A stretch of 64,000 nt of DNA from Octadecabacter antarcticus 307. Lineage in GTDB: Bacteria; Pseudomonadota; Alphaproteobacteria; Rhodobacterales; Rhodobacteraceae. The position numbers were made by a program, and so were the translations under genes. The notes below the pieces were generated by a model, which worked only from the letters and a program-made list of their open reading frames with translations, did no database searches and was not told the origin of the DNA. Shown here piece by piece: positions 53,631 to 62,867 of the stretch. Every line of letters starts with the position of its first letter. Within the stretch, counting starts at the first letter, position 1. The stretch is taken from positions 3,090,501 to 3,154,500 of the forward strand of contig NC_020911.1 of the NCBI RefSeq assembly GCF_000155675.2. Direction: 5' to 3'.

Positions 53631-53768
53631 CAATGGAAGGCTTCAGTTTATGATTGCTGTCGGTCGTGATCGGCCTTTTACGCTTGCGCAGGAGAGGAGG
53701 TATCTTGTTTTCTTTCATTATTCTCGCCACACGCCGTTCAGAAACAACTTCACCACCCGCCAGTAGAT

Positions 53769-53808
53769 CCCCCTCTCGGTGAATGTAGCATTCACCTGCC
53801 GGCAATGG
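53769..53808 (+). repeat. Hairpin unit 5 (in-frame insert in orfB)
   Basis: CCCTCTC, stem GGTGAATG-TAG-CATTCACC, tail TGCCGGCAATGG. Net addition 36 nt relative to copy 2, keeping the transposase frame. Confidence 0.85.
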
Positions 53809-54021
53809 GTGGATGCGTTTTGATCCATAGCACTTCTTGCTGGCTTTGAAGAAGATTTTGATCTTCGGCAGGACCTCCAGATCCCACTCCTCACGATCAG
53901 CTTGGCGCTGATCTCGGGCAGGCTGACTGGTCAGGAACCCGTAAAACCAGCGCCGCGATAACTCCAGAAGCCGACATAATGTAGAAACCGCATATTGCGC
54001 TTTTTGGGCAGTGATGAAAGA

Positions 54022-54439
54022 TCATTTAGAGGAATGCAATTTCAGATACTGCGTGGTGATGTCGTCAGTCACATTTCCAGAGGTGGTTGAGAAATATCCG
54101 CGTGCCCAAAACCGCCTGCCCCAGTAGCGCTTGCGCAACTCAGGGAATTCCATCTGGATGCGGCGCGACGAGCGGCCCTTTATGCGTTGCATAACGTTGG
54201 ACAGGGACAGTTTTAGTGGGATCGACAGGAACATGTGCACATGATCGCGTCCCAGCACACCTTTTGCGATACGGACCCCCATTTCGGCGCATGTTTGCAT
54301 GATAATCTCACGTATCCGCTCTCGCATCGCACCCTGCAAAACCTTGTATCTATGTTTTGTGACCCACACGACATTTTGTGACCCACACGACGTGAAATCT
54401 GTGGTAAAATCACATGTGCGCGGATGAGGAATAACGCAT
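54022..54439 (-). pseudogene. tnpA: IS200-type TnpA (Y1 transposase), broken
   Basis: Start MRYSSSAH at 54439 behind GGAGAGAAG is followed by a stop (ATG TGA). A 19-bp tandem duplication (about 54356-54393) then shifts the frame. From WVTKHRYKVLQGAMRERIRE on it is intact, with the HUH motif GRDHVHMFLSIPLK and the late Tyr helix region (DDITTQYLKLHSSK). Inactive as written. Confidence 0.8.
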
Positions 54440-54505
54440 GATCTTCTCTCCTGAATTTTGAAACCATACTGCTAATGTGGGTTTCAAAATTCAGGAGAGA
54501 AGATC
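54440..54505. repeat. 26-bp perfect inverted repeat
   Basis: 54440-54465 (GATCTTCTCTCCTGAATT...) and 54480-54505 are perfect reverse complements around a 14-nt loop. One arm is the ribosome-site region of tnpA. Confidence 0.8.
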
Positions 54506-54653
54506 AATCATAGATTCCCTGAAGCTGACCGGCTAGAAGCCGGTGGTTTCGATCCATTAGATGGAAAATGAAGGTCCTCAGTAGTGGCTATGCCTTGCAC
54601 GAATTGGTTCTGATGCCATGATAATACTTGCAGCTATCAACGAGGCACGGGAA

Positions 54654-55127
54654 ATGAATCTCAACCCAGCTTGGGAATACGTCGCTGATAATGTCATGGG
54701 CGGTGTGTCTAATGGCGGCATGCGGCAAGAGACGTATCAAAGTCGCAAGGCTGCTATCTTGTATGGGAACCTGTCGTTGGACAATAACGGGGGGTTTATC
54801 CAGATTGCTTCAGATCTGAACTCAGATGGAACCGCGTTCGATGCAAGCATGTGGACGGGTCTTGAATTGGACGTCAGCGGCAACAGCGATCGCTACGATA
54901 TTCGCCTGCGCACGGACCAACTCACCAAGCCTTGGGAATCTTTTAGAACTGAGTTCACCGCAACGCCTGATTGGCAGACGCTTCGGATACCGTTTGGCAC
55001 GTTCACATCGCACAAAACCGAAGCCATATTTGATCCTACTCAACTTCGGCGGATCGGTATTCTTGCGATTGGGCGAAAATTTCACGCTGAAGTGGCTGTT
55101 GCGGGCGTGCGATTGTATCGCATCTAA
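54654..55127 (+). CDS. CIA30-family protein
   Basis: 157 residues from ATG 54654 (an ATG at 54618 would add 12). Family pattern WEYVADNVMGGVSNGGMRQE, then GNLSLDNNGGFIQIASDLN and YDIRLRTDQLTKPWESFRTE, a galactose-binding-like beta sandwich. Named for mitochondrial complex I intermediate-associated protein 30; the bacterial role is unknown. Confidence 0.8.
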   Translation: MNLNPAWEYVADNVMGGVSNGGMRQETYQSRKAAILYGNLSLDNNGGFIQIASDLNSDGTAFDASMWTGLELDVSGNSDRYDIRLRTDQLTKPWESFRTEFTATPDWQTLRIPFGTFTSHKTEAIFDPTQLRRIGILAIGRKFHAEVAVAGVRLYRI

Positions 55128-55188
55128 TATCCTTGCCACGACGACGCGCTACACTTCACTTCAGTCGTTCAAGCTGTAAAAAACAACC

Positions 55189-56616
55189 ATGTCAAAAAAG
55201 ACCCTCAACAAAACCAACCTTGAAACACTGGGTGCCGAACAACTGGCTGCACTCCTGATGGAAGTCAGCATGGGCAGTGCTGATATAAAGCGCAGGCTGC
55301 GGTTGGAGTTAAGCCATAACCTTGGCCCAGTTGAGCTGGCTCAAGATGTGCGCAAACGGCTTACGACGCTGCGAAGGTCCACAAGTTTTGTCGGTTGGCG
55401 CAAGCGCAAGGCGTTGATCAAGGATCTTACTATTCAGGTGTCGATGATTGTCGAAAAAATCGCCCCCGAAGATCCAAACATCGCGTTTGATTTGCTCTGG
55501 CAGTTCATTGAAATCGCCCCGTCGGTGTATGGCCGCGTGGACGACAGCAAAGGCGATATCGGGGATGTGTTTCGCGCTGCAATTGATCGTTTCAACGAGA
55601 TTACGCCACGCGTGCAACTAGACCCCAATACACTGGCGGACCGAGTTTGGACCGCCATTCAGGACAACGGCTACGGCGAATGGGACGGGATCATCCCCCT
55701 GATGGCACACGCCCTCGGGGCATCAGGTCTGGCGCGGTTGGTAGCAAATGTTGAAGCCTACGGCACATCCCCGATTGAGAACGATGGCGAAGATCACGAA
55801 GCAATACAGTTTTTGCGTCGCCTGCGTGGTGGTGACGATAACGTCGCCAAACGCAAAGCCCGTTTCGTCAAATGGTGCCTGCAGGAAATAGCGGCTGCCG
55901 CAGGTGACACAAGCGCCTATATCGCCCAGTATTCCAATGCTGACCTAACGCGCAAAGATATCGCGTCTGAAGTCGCCATGCTTTTCCTCAACGATGCAAA
56001 GGCCGAAGACGCGTTAGACCTATTGTTGAATGCGCAAGACGACGAACGTGATATCGGACAGGGCGCATGGGACTCTTCTTATATCGCCAGCCTGATCGCG
56101 CTTGGGCGAATTGAAGACGTGCAAGCGCACCGCTGGGCCTGCTTCATGGCAACCCTCAACCTCAACCATCTGCGCGATTACCTCAAGCTTCTGCCCGCCT
56201 TTGACGACGTCGAAGCCGAGGACACTGCAATGAAGCATGTCTTGGACTTTCCAGACTTTTCAACCGCGTTAAAGTTCTCCCTCAACTGGCCAGACCTACA
56301 GGCGGCAGCCGCATTGGTTAAAACACGTGCCGATGAGATCAAGGTCGATTTCTACCCTCTCTTAACATCTGCCGCCGAAGCGCTCCGATCACGACATCCG
56401 CTTGCTGCGGTCTTGCTGTGGCGATCAATGATCGACGATGCCCTGCAACACGATCGGGCTTTTCGTTACGGTCACGCAGCCGAACACCTTACAGATTGCA
56501 CTGCGCTGGACGCAGAGTTGGTGGACTACGAAACATTCCCAACCCATGCGACCTACCTTCAGACCCTTCAAATTCATCATGACCAAAAATCATCATTCTG
56601 GGCTAAAACGAGTTAA
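55189..56616 (+). CDS. DUF6880-like helical protein
   Basis: 475 residues, all-helical. LRLELSHNLGPVELAQDVRK and RRSTSFVGWRKRKALIKDLT near the start, later YGHAAEHLTDCTALDAELVD. I recall this pattern from DUF6880 proteins of alphaproteobacteria; function unknown. No membrane segment. Confidence 0.6.
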   Translation: MSKKTLNKTNLETLGAEQLAALLMEVSMGSADIKRRLRLELSHNLGPVELAQDVRKRLTTLRRSTSFVGWRKRKALIKDLTIQVSMIVEKIAPEDPNIAFDLLWQFIEIAPSVYGRVDDSKGDIGDVFRAAIDRFNEITPRVQLDPNTLADRVWTAIQDNGYGEWDGIIPLMAHALGASGLARLVANVEAYGTSPIENDGEDHEAIQFLRRLRGGDDNVAKRKARFVKWCLQEIAAAAGDTSAYIAQYSNADLTRKDIASEVAMLFLNDAKAEDALDLLLNAQDDERDIGQGAWDSSYIASLIALGRIEDVQAHRWACFMATLNLNHLRDYLKLLPAFDDVEAEDTAMKHVLDFPDFSTALKFSLNWPDLQAAAALVKTRADEIKVDFYPLLTSAAEALRSRHPLAAVLLWRSMIDDALQHDRAFRYGHAAEHLTDCTALDAELVDYETFPTHATYLQTLQIHHDQKSSFWAKTS

Positions 56617-57088
56617 GGCGGTGGAAAAGGGTCAGCGCGATTGGAGCCGCCAACATTATTTATTTATGCTTATTTCGCACGTTTTCTCTTGCTGTGCGGA
56701 AGCGCCCAACGACCTTTGCAATGAAAGGGAAGATTGGCAGGAAGCCGCGATATAAGATTTCCAGAATTGGCATCACGCCGCGGATTCTGGCGAAGCGAGC
56801 GGCCCACTGCCAACCGGGCAAGGAGTCCCAAAAATCCACAAATGCGCGCGCAGAGATTGTCCACATTCTGCGCTAAATGTTGAAGGGGTCTGTAACTCTG
56901 TGATCTTCCTTTCTTAAGCAGTGTGTGGCGTATAACGGCAAGACCTGCAGCACGGGTTGGGATGAAATTTGGCGTCTTGCAGCACCTTTTTTGGATTTGC
57001 GTTTAGCAATTTTAAACTTGGATGCTGTGGCACAAATTCTGGCGCACCAAATAGCCAGCCACATTGGCTTTTTGTATAGGAGAAAGAG
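56617..57088. other. No recognisable gene
   Basis: Many stops in all frames; no tRNA, repeat or known fragment seen. Probably decayed sequence. Confidence 0.45.
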
Positions 57089-57465
57089 TTAGACGCCCGC
57101 CAGACGCACCAAGACGATTGCTAATGTGCCGATATGGACCAACGTCAGCAAAACTGACGCACCATGCAGTATTTTAAACTGCCGCTTATGCCCTGCATCC
57201 GTTGCGGCATTGATCAATGGCATCAATATTTGGCGCGCAAAACGGTGGATATGGCTATAAATAGCAACGCAGCACCTGACGTTGGATCGCCTGAAAACGC
57301 TGCCAATGCGGCTACAGTCGCTGTCACAAAGACAAAGGTGTAGAAATGAGGAAAGGCTTTTCGGATCAGTGGACTGGCGGTCTCTACGGGTAGTGCAGGA
57401 AACAGGAACGCAACAAAACCGAATGCGTATAACTGTACGTCGTCACCAAACTGGGCTCTGCCCAT
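57089..57465 (-). pseudogene. DUF4149/TMEM205-like membrane protein, frameshifted
   Basis: QLYAFGFVAFLFPALPVETA, then RKAFPHFYTFVFVTATVAAL and a stop at 57223. Another frame continues LMPLINAATDAGHKRQFKIL, then LHGASVLLTLVHIGTLAIVL to 57089. One small frameshift near 57240 separates the halves; the start at 57465 may also be disturbed. Confidence 0.65.
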
Positions 57466-57539
57466 TTTTTGACTGCGACCAGCGACCGCGCTGGACCTGG
57501 GACTGTGAACGCGTTGCGCCCAGCCACGACAGCAGTCCC

Positions 57540-57760
57540 TGCCCTTGTCTGTTGCAGCGATCAATCTCCTTAAATCGCTTCTCAATTTTGCAATGCGCAA
57601 TGCGGATGAGCTTGTGTTTCCCAATCAAGTTGGAAATCGCCTTAGAAATTGGGGTCGGATCACGAAAGCCGTTCAACGAGAGGGTGCAACAAGCGATTGG
57701 CATCGGCACGATCACGCGGTCAAACAAGGCGTCAACGCAGTTGTTCTGAACAACTTCGAA
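57540..57760 (+). pseudogene. Tyrosine integrase remnant
   Basis: LVFPNQVGNRLRNWGRITKA then SDWHRHDHAV, equivalent to the region leading to HDLRRT in phage-type integrases. The Arg motif is lost and no upstream half is seen. Confidence 0.55.
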
Positions 57761-58416
57761 ATCCTATGCATGCGGGATATTTTTGAGCATTGACAGAGCT
57801 TTCACAATCTGTCCGACAATCGCATTGGTCCCCTGCACTAAAAGAACAACTTAGCGAATGAACGTTCTGTCTGACGTGGCGACAACCTATGATCGATTGC
57901 GGGGCTGCATTTGTTATTCATGTGCCGGAAGTAGAACGCAAAAAAAATGCCCAAGAATAACTTTACCCCGCGTCCGAACTCAAGTTCCGCTATCTTACGG
58001 CAAACCCAGCGCACGTTTTTTATCGGCTGCCCATTTCTTGATCGTGAGATCGAACGTGAGCGCCATCAAAGACGCAGACAGCTTAATTAGGCTTTGACTG
58101 CAATTCCAAGGCGGGCACGCTCGAAGCGTTGAGGTCAAAAGACAATATTTTTGATTGGCTTAATAAGGAAGGCCCTCAAAAAAAAGTGGGGTCGTCATTC
58201 GATGCGCCGCAAGAAACAGTAAAATTGGGCTCACATTGGCCTTCCGCAGCACAGCACAAACCCCTGATCCGTAGCAGCTTGGATGTCGGCTCTCGCCATT
58301 GTCGAACTGCCACTTAGCACCTGCAGCGAATTCACACTTACCGCCCAAACTGACAGCCCTCGGTTCCAGACCAAAACTGACTTTGGAGTATCGCCATTAG
58401 ATGGAAAGTTAATAAG
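57761..58416. other. Non-coding or decayed region right of merA
   Basis: No gene recognised. Contains the third GCAGCGAA...CCGCCCAAAC block (58323-58350). Confidence 0.45.
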
Positions 58417-59850
58417 TTACCCCGCACAACACGACAGCTTTGTGACATCCTTCTCGAACGTCTGCGCAGCCAGTTTTAGTCCTTCTACTGTTGTGAGATA
58501 CGGAAAAATCATCGCACCCGAGTCGTTGTAGGTCATACCCATTTTAAGCGCCATTGCCACCGTCTGAATGCTATCTGCGCCTTCTGGAGCGATGATATGC
58601 GCACCAAGGAGCTTCTTGCTCTGCTTGTCCGCAATCAGCTTGATTAGACCCCGTGTATCACGCGCCGCCAAGGCCCGTGGCACGTGCTCAAGACCCAGAA
58701 CCGAAGTCACTACATCATGTCCAGCAGACTTGGCTTGGGCCTCGGTAAGACCAACACTCGCCACTTGCGGATCGGAAAAGACCACGGCAGGCATGATGCT
58801 GTTATCATAGACTAGTGTGTTTCCATTCATCGCGTTTTTAGCGGCAAGCTTTGCACCGTATGCCGCCATGTAGACGAACTGATCGGTTCCGGTCACATCC
58901 CCCGTCGCATAAACCCCGTCGCGCGTGCTTCGCATCTGCGGGTCGATTACAATTCCGCCGCGCGCATTCGTGTCGATACCGGCAATGTCGAGCGCCAATG
59001 AGCCAGTGTTTGGGACACGACCCGTGGCCAGCAAGAGTTTTTCAGCTTCTATCCTGACCGCTACGCCATTACGTGCTGCGTGAAGAATAACACCCTCGCC
59101 TGACGCCTCGAAACTGTCATAGGACAGGCCATCAAGGACTTTGATGCCTTCATTGGTGAAGGCTTTCGTCAGGGCATCACTGACTTCCGGCTCGGCTTCG
59201 GGCAGCAGTCCACGGCGCGTCACGATGGTAACTTTGACACCTGCCTGCGCGAATATCTGGGCGATTTCAACCCCGATATAGCCGCCGCCCATCACCATTA
59301 ACGATTTTGGGAGCTTTTTTTGTTCAAGAGCAGAGGTGCTGTCCAGCCAACCAACTTCACTCAGTCCGGGGATATTGGGGATATGTGGCGACGATCCTGT
59401 TGCAATGATGATTTTAGGGGCACGTATGGTGCGGTCACCAACATGCAGTGAACCATCTTTCACAAAACTTGCCTGGCCTTCAATGTAGGACACGCCCTCA
59501 TAGTTTGGCAAAACATCAACGTATTTTGCTGCGCGTAGATCATCCACCAAGGCTCGCTTTTGGGCGACCAACGCCACCCAGTCGGTCACTTGTGCGGTGG
59601 CTTCCACTCCATCAAATCGGGCCGCACCCTTGGCTGAGTGCAGCGTTCCCACTGCACGGATCATCACTTTGGATGGGACACATCCGACATTGACGCAAGT
59701 GCCGCCAATGGTTCCATATCCAATAAGCGCAACCCGTGCTCCGTCTTCGGCAGCGGTAATTGCTGCGGAAAACCCAGCAGAGCCGGCACCAATAACAGCA
59801 AGGTCAAAAGTATCGGCATCCACCAAGTCTGGCGTTTGTAAATCAAGCAT
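58417..59850 (-). CDS. merA: Mercuric reductase
   Basis: Flavoprotein that reduces Hg(II) to Hg(0) with NADPH. 477 residues from ATG 59850. FAD motif AVIGAGSAGFSAA, redox Cys52 and Cys57 in GGTCVNVGCVPSKV, NADPH motif MVMGGGYIGVEIAQI, and the C-terminal metal-binding pair in LSCCAG. It lacks the N-terminal MerP-like domain present in some MerA. Last gene of the leftward mer operon. Confidence 0.95.
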   Translation of the reverse strand: MLDLQTPDLVDADTFDLAVIGAGSAGFSAAITAAEDGARVALIGYGTIGGTCVNVGCVPSKVMIRAVGTLHSAKGAARFDGVEATAQVTDWVALVAQKRALVDDLRAAKYVDVLPNYEGVSYIEGQASFVKDGSLHVGDRTIRAPKIIIATGSSPHIPNIPGLSEVGWLDSTSALEQKKLPKSLMVMGGGYIGVEIAQIFAQAGVKVTIVTRRGLLPEAEPEVSDALTKAFTNEGIKVLDGLSYDSFEASGEGVILHAARNGVAVRIEAEKLLLATGRVPNTGSLALDIAGIDTNARGGIVIDPQMRSTRDGVYATGDVTGTDQFVYMAAYGAKLAAKNAMNGNTLVYDNSIMPAVVFSDPQVASVGLTEAQAKSAGHDVVTSVLGLEHVPRALAARDTRGLIKLIADKQSKKLLGAHIIAPEGADSIQTVAMALKMGMTYNDSGAMIFPYLTTVEGLKLAAQTFEKDVTKLSCCAG

Positions 59851-59869
59851 AATGTTTGGTCTTTCGGTA

Positions 59870-60064
59870 TCAAGGTTTCCGCGCACAGAGGATGACTGCG
59901 TAGATCGTGATCAGCACAAACACGGCAAGGGCGGACAATAGAACGTAGTCGAAGTAACTGACGACATCTGACAATCCGGCAAAGCCGAACAGAAGAGGCA
60001 TAAAGCAACACAGCGCTGTAATAACCGTGCCAACAATTCCTGTTTTAAGAAGTTTGTCGTTCAC
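59870..60064 (-). CDS. merF: Mercury transporter MerF
   Basis: 64 residues, two membrane spans. IVGTVITALCCFMPLLFGFA holds the Cys pair in the first span; DYVLLSALAVFVLITIYAVI is the second. Could supply inner-membrane Hg(II) uptake and so compensate for the broken merT. Confidence 0.88.
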   Translation of the reverse strand: MNDKLLKTGIVGTVITALCCFMPLLFGFAGLSDVVSYFDYVLLSALAVFVLITIYAVILCARKP

Positions 60065-60353
60065 TTTTTTGGTCCTCTTTGAAGAGTTGGTTATGTCTGC
60101 GCACCCGAATGAAATTTCGCGTCGCTAAAATTAAGATGCTGCCAAGCGTCACCATGAGGGTGATGATCAGCAGATTGGCACCCAGCAGAAACCCAGCCGA
60201 TCCAAAAAGAGAGGTTCCGATCAAAGTGGCCCTTCCTGCACAGCAGATCGCGACGACAGGTGCGGCGACGATGAAGGCAAGTAAACCTCCTGTTGAGTTA
60301 TCTTTCGTTTGCAGTTCAGGAATTACTATCGTCGGACACAAGCTCAGCTTCAT
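60045..60353 (-). CDS. Small mer-operon membrane protein
   Basis: About 102 residues if started at ATG 60353, which overlaps merP by 38 bp; an internal AGGAGG suggests a shorter product. GGLLAFIVAAPVVAICCAGR has a Cys pair in a membrane span like mercury transporters, and a second span is LLIITLMVTLGSILILATRN. Exact name not clear. Overlaps merF by 20 bp. Confidence 0.6.
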   Translation of the reverse strand: MKLSLCPTIVIPELQTKDNSTGGLLAFIVAAPVVAICCAGRATLIGTSLFGSAGFLLGANLLIITLMVTLGSILILATRNFIRVRRHNQLFKEDQKSERQTS

Positions 60354-60612
60354 AACCGGCAGACGTAGAGGCGAACGCAATACCGTCTGCACTGGTAATG
60401 GCATCATCAAAGACAACCAGCGCCGTTCGGGTGTCGGCATCAGCGGTCACTGTTACAACCCCATCGACGCCGCCCATTGCTGCCTCAACGATAAAGGGGC
60501 AGCTTGCGCAGGTCATGCCGGGAACTGAGAATGTCACTGTGTGCTCTGCAGCAAAGACTGGCGTGGCGGCCATGAAGCCAATCAGGGCCAAAACGGAAGT
60601 ATGGAGTTTCAT
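60316..60612 (-). CDS. merP: Periplasmic mercury-binding protein MerP
   Basis: 98 residues from ATG 60612. Signal peptide (LHTSVLALIGFMAATPVFAA) and heavy-metal-associated domain with VPGMTCASCPFIVEAA. Binds Hg(II) in the periplasm and passes it to the inner-membrane transporter. Confidence 0.93.
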   Translation of the reverse strand: MKLHTSVLALIGFMAATPVFAAEHTVTFSVPGMTCASCPFIVEAAMGGVDGVVTVTADADTRTALVVFDDAITSADGIAFASTSAGYEAELVSDDSNS

Positions 60613-60623
60613 AATATGTCCTT

Positions 60624-61028
60624 TCACAGACCAAGAAGAATCGAGGCGGCGACCGGCGCTATCCAGTTCCAGAACAACGCGATCACGATTAAAAGTGTTG
60701 ATGCCCAAAGCGCGGATTTGACCAGGCGGTTGGGAAGTGGCCGCGCACAAGTGTCGCCCACGGCGCAGACCTTGGGCTTGCGATAAACCATCCAATAGCC
60801 ATAGCCGAGAAACCCCAACGTAATCACAATGAAGATTGGCTTTTAGGGTTCGAGGGCCGTCAGATTGCCGATCCATACACCGGATACACCCAAGCTAAAT
60901 AAGATCAACGGAACGATGCAGCACGTTGAAGCTGCAAGAGCGCCAAGGATGCCCCCCGCTGCAATTATGCGCGTCTTTCGGCTGTCAGGGTCGCTCTGGT
61001 TTATGTCAACGTCTATGGCGTCAGTCAT
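60624..61028 (-). pseudogene. merT: Mercury transporter MerT with nonsense codon
   Basis: First part ASTCCIVPLILFSLGVSGVW and NLTALEP, then TAA at 60843-60845, then KPIFIVITLGFLGYGYWMVY and the second Cys pair region (VCAVGDTCARP) in the same frame. Relatives have Tyr after LEP, so a single base change (TA[CT] to TAA) explains it. The N-terminal span with its Cys pair could still be made, but the full transporter cannot. Confidence 0.88.
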
Positions 61029-61069
61029 GCAAGCACTCGCAATTTAAGTTTCTGGATGTAAGATGCGGC

Positions 61070-61084
61070 CTGTAGCCACTACAG
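61070..61084. promoter_or_regulatory. mer operator between merR and merT
   Basis: Perfect dyad CTGTAG-CCA-CTACAG. On the leftward strand TTGCTT (61090-61085) lies before it, and a 19-bp spacer leads to CATCTT, the long spacer typical of MerR-controlled promoters. Confidence 0.7.
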
Positions 61085-61102
61085 AAGCAAGAGGTTTTTT
61101 CG

Positions 61103-61522
61103 ATGTCTGAGTTCACGAACGCGCGAGGGTATCCGATTGGCGAAATGTCCAAGCATACCGGTGTGAATATCGAAACAATCCGCTACTACGAGCGCATTAA
61201 AATCATGCCGCAGCCGGATCGCACTGCGGGCGGCAACCGCCAGTATAATCACGACCAGCTTAAACGGCTGTCATTCATCAAGACATCCCGAGAACTTGGG
61301 TTCAGCATTAAAGAAATCCGGGCATTGCTTGAAATGGTGGACCGGCAAGACTTTACATGTGGTGAGGTGTATGAATTGACCATTGGGCACTTGGCTTCTG
61401 TGCGTGAAAAGATCAAAGGTCTGCGCAATTTGGAAAAAGCCCTTGTCGGCATGGCGTCAGAGTGCGGCCAAGGTGACGTGCCTGATTGCCCAATTCTAGA
61501 AACGCTATTCGAAGCTCGATGA
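61103..61522 (+). CDS. merR: Mercury-responsive regulator MerR
   Basis: 139 residues, divergent from merT. HTH PIGEMSKHTGVNIETIRYYE; Hg(II) ligands Cys86 (DFTCGEVYEL), Cys121 and Cys129 (SECGQGDVPDCP), with spacing 35 and 8 close to Tn501 MerR. Represses and, with Hg(II), activates the mer promoter through the dyad at 61070. Confidence 0.93.
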   Translation: MSEFTNARGYPIGEMSKHTGVNIETIRYYERIKIMPQPDRTAGGNRQYNHDQLKRLSFIKTSRELGFSIKEIRALLEMVDRQDFTCGEVYELTIGHLASVREKIKGLRNLEKALVGMASECGQGDVPDCPILETLFEAR

Positions 61523-61602
61523 ACTTAGGGTTTTACACCGTGAGGCAGTGAGACTTAGCGGACATTGGATATTCTAACACTGCAAATTCACCCACCCCTC
61601 CC

Positions 61603-62125
61603 TCAACGAACCACCGGCAAATCTGCAAGCCGCGTTGTATATCTTGGGCTTCGGTGATCGGACCGCAGCTGCCAAGGTCGCTTCATCCCTTCACTCGCAA
61701 CGACCAACGTTTCTTCCCAAACCGCTTATTGACTCGATCAAGTGCACTCATGAGAGCAGCAGATTTCGGCTTCTCAACGTCAAAAAGGGTCAGGGGCCGA
61801 TCCTCGAAGCGAATAAGATCAGCAAGCATTATCCCGGCTTTTGTAAAGCCATACGTCTGTCCCTGCCCCTTCGGCCATGCCGCTTGCGCGCCCCGACGCG
61901 CCGCTTCGACCAGATCGAACGTATCTGATGACATCGTTGTGATGCGCGTTGAGCGTGAACCGGAGTATTGCGGTCGGTCCAACCTGTGCCGGTTTGTGTG
62001 GAAGAACACCGTCAGCGTCCCAGCCACCAAGCCATGTTGGCGTAGCTTTTCGGCTGCGCGGGTCGCATGTGCAGTCACCGCCTGAAACAGCGGTCTGGCA
62101 TACTGTCCTTTGCAGCAAGATAATC
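61603..62125 (-). pseudogene. umuC: UmuC (Y-family DNA polymerase) C-terminal fragment
   Basis: AVTAHATRAAEKLRQHGLVA, later SDTFDLVEAARRGAQAAWPK and PKSAALMSALDRVNKRFGKK, the little-finger and DUF4113 part of UmuC. After RFGKK the frame shifts by one; the other frame ends SEGMKRPWQLRSDHRSPRYT and TTRLADLPVVR at 61603. The polymerase core is missing, cut by the IS3 end at about 62145. Confidence 0.8.
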
Positions 62126-62204
62126 GCCAGAACATGAACCCTGAACTTCGTCCCTGTTCCCGGACATTGGGGTACTTTACCCCTGTCCGTGAAAGGGGCA
62201 CCAG

Positions 62205-62501
62205 ATGGGACAACAGCGGCGGAAGTACACAGACGATTATAAGGCCGGGGCAGTTGAGTGACTGTACGCGCCTGGGGCGACGCAAGGCTGCGTTGCCAAG
62301 GAGCTCGGGATTACTGGTCCACAGCTGAAGACGTGGCGGCTTGAGATCGAGGCATTTGGCTCAGTTGAAGCCAAACTGCGTCAGCAAGCCGATGCGGCTG
62401 AATTGGTCCGCCTTCGCAAAGACAACAAGCGGCTTGCTCAGGACGTGGAGATTTTGCACAAAGCATCCGCTTTTTTCGCAACGCGGGCGGTGAACCCATG
62501 A
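62205..62501 (+). pseudogene. IS3-family OrfA with in-frame TGA
   Basis: MGQQRRKYTDDYKAGAVE, TGA, then LYAPGATQGCVAKELGITGP and a zipper region (AAELVRLRKDNKRLAQDVEI) to HKASAFFATRAVNP. Stop overlaps the orfB start (ATGA). Confidence 0.8.
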
Positions 62502-62867
62502 CAAGCAAGCGCACTTTCATCACTGCCCATAAAGCGCAATATGCGGTTTCAATATTATGCCGTCTCCTGGAGATATCCCGGGGCTGGTTCTACGGATTTC
62601 CAGCCAGTCAGCCTGCACGCGATCAACGTCAAGTTAATCGTGAGGCCCGAGATCAGGAGTTGCTTCCCAAGATTAAAACCTTCTTCAAGGTCAGTAAGAA
62701 ATGCTATGGATCAAAGCGTATTCACCAAGACTTGCTGGTGGATAGTGAGGTCGTCTCTGAACGTCGTGTTGCCAGAATAATGAAGGAAAACAAGGTGTCT
62801 TCGCTTCTTCGCAAGCGTAGAAAGCCAATCACGACGGACAGCGATCATGAGCTGAAGCCTTCCATTG

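Larger units (their letters stand above)
52984..54018 (-). mobile_element. IS3-family element copy 1, truncated
   Basis: Left end near AACTTCGTCCC, matching the ends of copy 2 at 62145-63663. Holds orfB only; beyond about 54018 an IS200-type element begins and orfA is missing. Carries two hairpin insertions (53558-53630, 53769-53808). Confidence 0.8.
53024..54018 (-). pseudogene. IS3-family OrfB with hairpin insertions
   Basis: N-terminal part (AQYAVSTLCRLLELSRRWFY) truncated at 54018. Unit 5 adds PLPAGECYIHREG between KRIH and DLLAGGEV without breaking the frame. The composite unit at 53558-53630 then shifts the frame between KPSIA and PNLLEQKFHSQTPNTVWLAD. The catalytic core follows (GLIHHSDRGSQYAGG, ECLDNAPMESFFASLKKELV) to the stop at 53024. 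Confidence 0.85.
54020..54555 (-). mobile_element. IS200/IS605-type element, degraded
   Basis: tnpA remnant plus structured end: a hairpin CCGGCT-AGA-AGCCGG at 54529-54543 near the right end, as usual for IS200/605 termini. No tnpB. Limits approximate. Confidence 0.7.

Noticed and set aside
2516..62501. Several in-frame TGA codons (2894, 25850, 45480 and one in the OrfA at 62205-62501) as a sign that TGA codes for an amino acid
   Set aside because: The replaced residues differ (Trp at two sites, Arg at one), the genes are mobile or already truncated, and many intact genes here end in TGA. Ordinary decay explains it.
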